Origin: Flavobacteriaceae bacterium UBA5079
GTDB taxonomy: Bacteria > Bacteroidota > Bacteroidia > Flavobacteriales > Flavobacteriaceae
Length of the DNA stretch: 15,081 nt
Direction of reading: 5' to 3'
Assembly: GCA_002414705.1 (NCBI GenBank)
Contig: DIAL01000032.1
Location: 19,469-34,549 of the forward strand
Part shown: positions 8,737 to 15,081 of the stretch, piece after piece
How the letters are laid out: every line of letters starts with the position of its first letter
Numbering within the stretch: the first letter of the stretch is position 1
The notes under the pieces: model-generated
Told to the model about the DNA's origin: nothing
Seen by the model: only the letters and a program-made list of their open reading frames with translations
The model's database searches: none
Program-made: the position numbers and the translations under genes

Positions 8737-9195
8737 ATGACTTTTACTACAGAAATCCACATACATTTAGATTTAGCCACATTTACAGATATACTTGTTA
8801 ATGCTAAAAACCTAAAACATTGGCAATTGGGACTTACAGATTATGACCATATTTATGGAACACCAGGCAAAACAGGATCCAAAATACGTTTGCATTATAC
8901 ATTGGATAAAAAAAAGTTTTTTCTAATTCAAACCGTTTCAAAAAACGAATTACCGCAAGAGTTTCATATTGCCTATGAAAGTAATGGATTATATAGTATT
9001 CAAGAAAATCATTTTAAAGCCATTTCAGATTCTGAAACACTATGGACATCTAAAAACGAAATTATTCCCACCAATTTTAAAATGCGGATGATGCTACTTA
9101 TCATGCCTAGCACATATAAAAATCAGATAAAGACCTATTTAAACGATTTTAAAAATTTTGCTGAAAATGGAATTTCCGTAAACCATAAATCATAA
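8737..9195 (+). CDS. Small SRPBCC (START/Bet v 1-like) domain protein
   Basis: A 152-residue cytoplasmic protein with no signal peptide. The order of a first strand (TTEIHIHLD), a helix, and then the segment NAKNLKHWQLGL (23-34) followed by a long antiparallel sheet (KTGSKIRLHYTLDKKKFFLIQTV) and a C-terminal helix (about 120-145) is typical of the SRPBCC fold, which binds small hydrophobic ligands in a deep pocket. The segment NLKHWQ corresponds to the common polyketide-cyclase-like motif. Ligand and pathway cannot be deduced. It lies 55 bp upstream of rel in the same direction, with no terminator between them, and may be co-transcribed. The C-terminal end (NGISVNHKS) is short and polar. Confidence 0.7.
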   Translation: MTFTTEIHIHLDLATFTDILVNAKNLKHWQLGLTDYDHIYGTPGKTGSKIRLHYTLDKKKFFLIQTVSKNELPQEFHIAYESNGLYSIQENHFKAISDSETLWTSKNEIIPTNFKMRMMLLIMPSTYKNQIKTYLNDFKNFAENGISVNHKS

Positions 9196-9250
9196 AAAAA
9201 TAAACCACAAAGGGTTGTAAACTAATATTCTTTATACTATTTTTATTTTT

Positions 9251-11952
<2,702 letters not shown>

Positions 11953-11963
11953 TATTTTACAAC

Positions 11964-13235
11964 ATGGCAGTAGACTTACTACTAGGATTACAATGGGGAG
12001 ACGAAGGCAAAGGAAAGATTGTTGATGTACTAACCTCCAACTACAACATTATTGCTCGTTTTCAAGGCGGACCAAATGCAGGACACACTTTGGAATTTGA
12101 TGGTATTAAACACGTTTTAAGAACCATTCCGTCTGGAATTTTTCACGACAAATCCATTAATGTTATTGGTAATGGTGTGGTTATTGACCCAGTTGTTTTT
12201 GTAAAAGAATTAGAAGGATTAGATCAGTTTAAAATTGATTACAAAAAGAAATTAATCATTTCAAGAAAAGCACATATTATCCTACCAACGCATCGTATGT
12301 TGGATGCTGCTAGCGAAACCGCTAAAGGAAAAGCTAAAATTGGCTCGACTTTAAAAGGTATTGGACCAACGTATATGGACAAAACTGGAAGAAATGGTAT
12401 TCGTGTTGGCGATTTAGAACTAGCGGATTGGAAGGACAAATATCGTGCACTTGCTAATAAGCATGAAGCAATGATTGATTTCTACAACGTTCAAATTGAA
12501 TATGATTTAGAAGAACTAGAAACTGAATTTTTTGAAGCTGTAGAGCGTTTAAAAGAATTAACATTTATTGATTCAGAAGAATATTTATACCAAGCCCAAA
12601 AAGCAGGTAAAACTATTTTAGCCGAAGGTGCTCAAGGCTCCCTTTTAGATATTGATTTTGGAACCTACCCTTTTGTAACATCAAGTAATACAACTGCTGC
12701 AGGTGCATGTACAGGTTTAGGTGTTGCACCAAACCAAATTGGTGATGTTTATGGTATTTTTAAAGCCTACACTACTCGTGTTGGTTCTGGACCATTTCCA
12801 ACCGAATTATTTGACGAAATAGGTGCAGATATGGCACGAATTGGTCACGAATTTGGAGCCGTTACTGGTCGTGCTAGACGCTGTGGCTGGTTGGATTTAG
12901 TGGCTTTAAAATATGCATGTCAAGTAAACGGTGTTACCAAATTAATGATGATGAAAGGCGATGTCCTTTCTGGATTTAAAACTCTTAAAATTTGCACATC
13001 GTATACGTATAAAGGTGAAACCATTACACATTTACCATACAATATAGAACCAGAAAATGTGGAGCCAATTTATTCTGAATTTAAAGGTTGGAAAGAGGAT
13101 TTAACAAAAATGACAGACAAGTCGCAATTCCCTAAAGAGTTAAACGATTATATCGCGTTTTTGGAAAAAGAATTAGAAATTCCGATTACAGTAGTTTCTG
13201 TTGGTCCAGACAGAAAACAAACAATTTTCATGTAA
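11964..13235 (+). CDS. purA: Adenylosuccinate synthetase
   Basis: A 423-residue cytoplasmic enzyme that joins IMP and aspartate at the expense of GTP, the first committed step from IMP to AMP. The catalytic and P-loop-like segment GLQWGDEGKGK (8-18) contains the base D13, and H41 lies in GPNAGH (36-41). IMP-contact motifs are GSTLKGIGPTYMDK (127-140) and GRARRCGWLD (302-311); the aspartate loop is TTRVGSGPFPTE (270-281); the guanine-binding parts are KGD (331-333) and SVGPDR (412-417). Length and all blocks match the family. Translation starts at ATG 11964, 11 bp after fur, so it is probably co-transcribed with fur and perhaps rel; a strong terminator follows 58 bp after the stop. Confidence 0.97.
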   Translation: MAVDLLLGLQWGDEGKGKIVDVLTSNYNIIARFQGGPNAGHTLEFDGIKHVLRTIPSGIFHDKSINVIGNGVVIDPVVFVKELEGLDQFKIDYKKKLIISRKAHIILPTHRMLDAASETAKGKAKIGSTLKGIGPTYMDKTGRNGIRVGDLELADWKDKYRALANKHEAMIDFYNVQIEYDLEELETEFFEAVERLKELTFIDSEEYLYQAQKAGKTILAEGAQGSLLDIDFGTYPFVTSSNTTAAGACTGLGVAPNQIGDVYGIFKAYTTRVGSGPFPTELFDEIGADMARIGHEFGAVTGRARRCGWLDLVALKYACQVNGVTKLMMMKGDVLSGFKTLKICTSYTYKGETITHLPYNIEPENVEPIYSEFKGWKEDLTKMTDKSQFPKELNDYIAFLEKELEIPITVVSVGPDRKQTIFM

Positions 13236-13293
13236 GTTGTATTTTTACACTTAATGTGTCATTAATAGTAAAACGAAGCTTCTCATAAAAAAC

Positions 13294-13329
13294 AAAACCT
13301 GTCGGGATAAATATCTTGACAGGTTTTTT
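13294..13329 (+). terminator. Rho-independent terminator after purA
   Basis: AAAACCTGTC (13294-13303) pairs with GACAGGTTTT (13318-13327); three further pairs (two G-T, one G-C) extend the stem to 13 with an 8-base loop. Six T residues follow at 13324-13329. It closes the purA transcript. The A-rich left flank means it could also work in reverse, but no minus-strand gene needs it. Confidence 0.9.
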
Positions 13330-13405
13330 CATTTCCTAAACCCACTTAAATTCTCCAATTCTATTAAAAATTTCACAAACAAACCCATCACTCCATTTTA
13401 ATGAT

Positions 13406-13413
13406 TATTTTTG
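13406..13413 (+). promoter_or_regulatory. -7 element of the OstA-like gene
   Basis: TATTTTTG fits TAnnTTTG exactly and is the same octamer as at the aconitase and chaperone-operon promoters. It ends 16 bases before the proposed TTG start at 13430, so the leader would be about 10 bases. No clear TTTG is seen at the -33 position. The terminator just upstream means this gene needs its own promoter. Confidence 0.45.
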
Positions 13414-13429
13414 AAGCAAACTTTAAAAT

Positions 13430-15081
13430 TTGAAACAATCCATTTTTTTATATAGCTTCTTAATATGCTGCTTGTTGGTTTATACGTCCGCAACAGCCCA
13501 AGAGCAAAAACAAATTCAAATTGTCTATTCGGGTTTTTTGAATTTTGATGATGCCGTAGAGCCTGGTTTAAAAGTCATGACTCGTGATGATTCGGGCCAA
13601 GTTCACGTTATTCATGAAGGTATAGACATGTGGTGCGATCAAGCAAACCTATATAGCAACGAAAATTTTGTAGAAGCTTACGGAAACGTAACTATGAAGC
13701 AAGGCGATACCATAAACATGAAATCCGAATACGTGGAATATAGCGGAAAAACCCAATTAGCATTTGCAAGTGGCAAAGTAGAATTGGAAGAACCTAATTC
13801 CATTTTAACAACTGACACACTCTATTTTGATCGCTTAAAACAGGAATCCTATTACAAAAGTGGTGGTCGTGTGGTACGTGATTCCTCGGGAACCATTACC
13901 AGCCAAATTGGTCGCTATTATATGAACGCCAAAAAATACCAATTTGTAAACAAGGTGGTTTTGGATAATCCAGATTACATAATTAACACCAATCAATTGG
14001 ATTTTTATTCAGAAACGGGTCACGCCTATTTATTTGGACCATCAACTATTGTCACTGATGAAAGTAAAACCTATTGCGAAAAAGGATTTTATGACACCGA
14101 AAACAAAACAGGTTATGGCATCAAGAAAACACGAATAGATTATGACAATCGTATTTTTGAAGGCGATAGTATGTACTTTGATAATAGCCGAAATTTCGCT
14201 TCTGCAACCAACAATATTAAAGTTACAGACACAACAAATAAAAGTATTATAAAAGGACATTATGCGGAAATATATAAAGCGAAAGATTCCGTTTTTATCA
14301 CTAAACGGGCTTTAGCGATTACGGTTCAAGAAAACGATTCCATTTATATGCATGCAGATACCTTGATGGTAACTGGAAAACCAGAAAAACGAATCACACG
14401 CGGATTTAGAAACGCCAAGTTTTATAAATCGGATATGAGTGGTAAAGCAGATTCGGTTCATGTAAATCATGCAACAGGTTTAACCCAATTAATTAATTTA
14501 AGACGATTAGCATCTCAAGATGCGTTTGCTAAACGTCGTGATCCTGTAATTTGGAATTTAGAAAACCAGATGACAGGTGATACAATTCATATTAAATCAA
14601 ATCCAGAATCAGAAAAAATAGATTCGCTTTTTGTTTTTGAAAATGCATTCGTTGTTAGCAGAGATACGATTAGTAAAAATGGCTATAATCAAGTTAAAGG
14701 GAAAACATTAGTGGGTTTATTTGATGAACAAAATAATTTGCGTCAAGTAGATATTGATAAAAATGCCGAATCCATTTTTTATGGTCGTAATGACCAGCAG
14801 GAATTAATTGGTATTGACAAAGCCCAATCTGGACGTATTTCTATTCTATTTTCCGAAGGTGATATTGAACAATTTATTCGCTATAAGCAACCTGATGCGG
14901 TTATGACTCCCGAATCCCAGTTCCCTGAAAATGCCTTATTACTCAGAGGTTTTGTTTGGCGTGATGAGGAGCGACCAAAAAGTGTAGAAGACTTATTTAG
15001 TGATGACCCACCACTTAATTTACCTATAATAAAAGGCCTGGAAGACTATGTGCCACAAAAAGAGTTTTTTGATGAAGCTTT
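13430..15081 (+). CDS. OstA/LptA-like LPS-transport protein (3' end beyond window)
   Basis: A 550-codon open frame without interruption reaches the right edge. It begins with a signal peptide (KQSIFLYSFL... ending SATAQ, residues 1-24) and continues with repeated beta-rich units of the OstA/LptA type, for example MWCDQANLYSNENFVEAYGN, GDTINMKSEYVEYSG, ILTTDTLYFDR and INTNQLDFYSETGHAYLFG. LptA-type proteins form the periplasmic bridge that carries LPS from inner to outer membrane. The start is TTG at 13430-13432: a stop (TAA 13424-13426) closes the frame just upstream, and the first in-frame ATG would remove the whole signal peptide. At over 550 residues it is about three times the size of enterobacterial LptA, as is usual for OstA-like proteins of this phylum. 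The exact role, LptA bridge or LptD-like part, is inferred. Confidence 0.85.
   Translation, partial: MKQSIFLYSFLICCLLVYTSATAQEQKQIQIVYSGFLNFDDAVEPGLKVMTRDDSGQVHVIHEGIDMWCDQANLYSNENFVEAYGNVTMKQGDTINMKSEYVEYSGKTQLAFASGKVELEEPNSILTTDTLYFDRLKQESYYKSGGRVVRDSSGTITSQIGRYYMNAKKYQFVNKVVLDNPDYIINTNQLDFYSETGHAYLFGPSTIVTDESKTYCEKGFYDTENKTGYGIKKTRIDYDNRIFEGDSMYFDNSRNFASATNNIKVTDTTNKSIIKGHYAEIYKAKDSVFITKRALAITVQENDSIYMHADTLMVTGKPEKRITRGFRNAKFYKSDMSGKADSVHVNHATGLTQLINLRRLASQDAFAKRRDPVIWNLENQMTGDTIHIKSNPESEKIDSLFVFENAFVVSRDTISKNGYNQVKGKTLVGLFDEQNNLRQVDIDKNAESIFYGRNDQQELIGIDKAQSGRISILFSEGDIEQFIRYKQPDAVMTPESQFPENALLLRGFVWRDEERPKSVEDLFSDDPPLNLPIIKGLEDYVPQKEFFDEA

Noticed and set aside
8578..8766. N-terminal extension of the large prolyl isomerase by 63 residues
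   Set aside because: It would place a signal peptide in the interior, run across the predicted promoter and overlap the divergent SRPBCC start.
13247..13260. ACAC/GTGT dyad between purA and its terminator
   Set aside because: Four base pairs only; no tail or partner suggests a function.

Overview
The window looks like chromosomal DNA from a member of the Bacteroidota, most likely a marine-type Flavobacteriaceae. The evidence is the low GC content, the absence of Shine-Dalgarno sequences, promoters of the Bacteroidota TAnnTTTG type, a lycopene cyclase end of flavobacterial type, OstA-like and SurA-like proteins typical of the phylum, and a Fur protein without cysteine pairs. I see no mobile element, CRISPR array, tRNA or rRNA. 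This is conserved core genome rather than an accessory island, and I do not claim a wholly new system.

Layout. Positions 1-234 (+) hold the C-terminal end of a probable lycopene cyclase. It converges on and overlaps by 15 bp a membrane-anchored TlpA-type thioredoxin (220-789, -). A hairpin terminator at 841-873 separates that gene from aconitase (899-3163, -), which has its own promoter. A compact minus-strand operon then runs from 8577 down to 3400: a 649-aa double-parvulin prolyl isomerase, a 285-aa lipoprotein with a SurA/PpiD-like fold but no parvulin domain, a 469-aa SurA-like double-parvulin protein, and a MoxR AAA+ ATPase. The gaps are 0, 4 and 2 bp. Divergently, on the plus strand, come a small SRPBCC protein (8737-9195), a bifunctional Rel/SpoT (9251-11473), a Fur-family regulator (11500-11952) and adenylosuccinate synthetase (11964-13235), closed by a strong terminator at 13294-13329. 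A large OstA/LptA-like protein starts at a TTG codon at 13430 and runs off the right edge.

How the genes fit together. Two themes stand out. The first is envelope biogenesis: three consecutive periplasmic folding factors plus a MoxR ATPase for outer-membrane protein handling, and OstA for LPS transport. The second is stress and nucleotide control: Rel makes and degrades (p)ppGpp, PurA is a known (p)ppGpp-inhibited, GTP-consuming enzyme, and a metal-type regulator lies between them.

Points most worth a second look are the SurA trio fused into an operon with an orphan MoxR, two genes whose signal peptides are only recovered from TTG starts, the Fur protein stripped of its structural zinc cysteines, and the near-leaderless promoter of fur.
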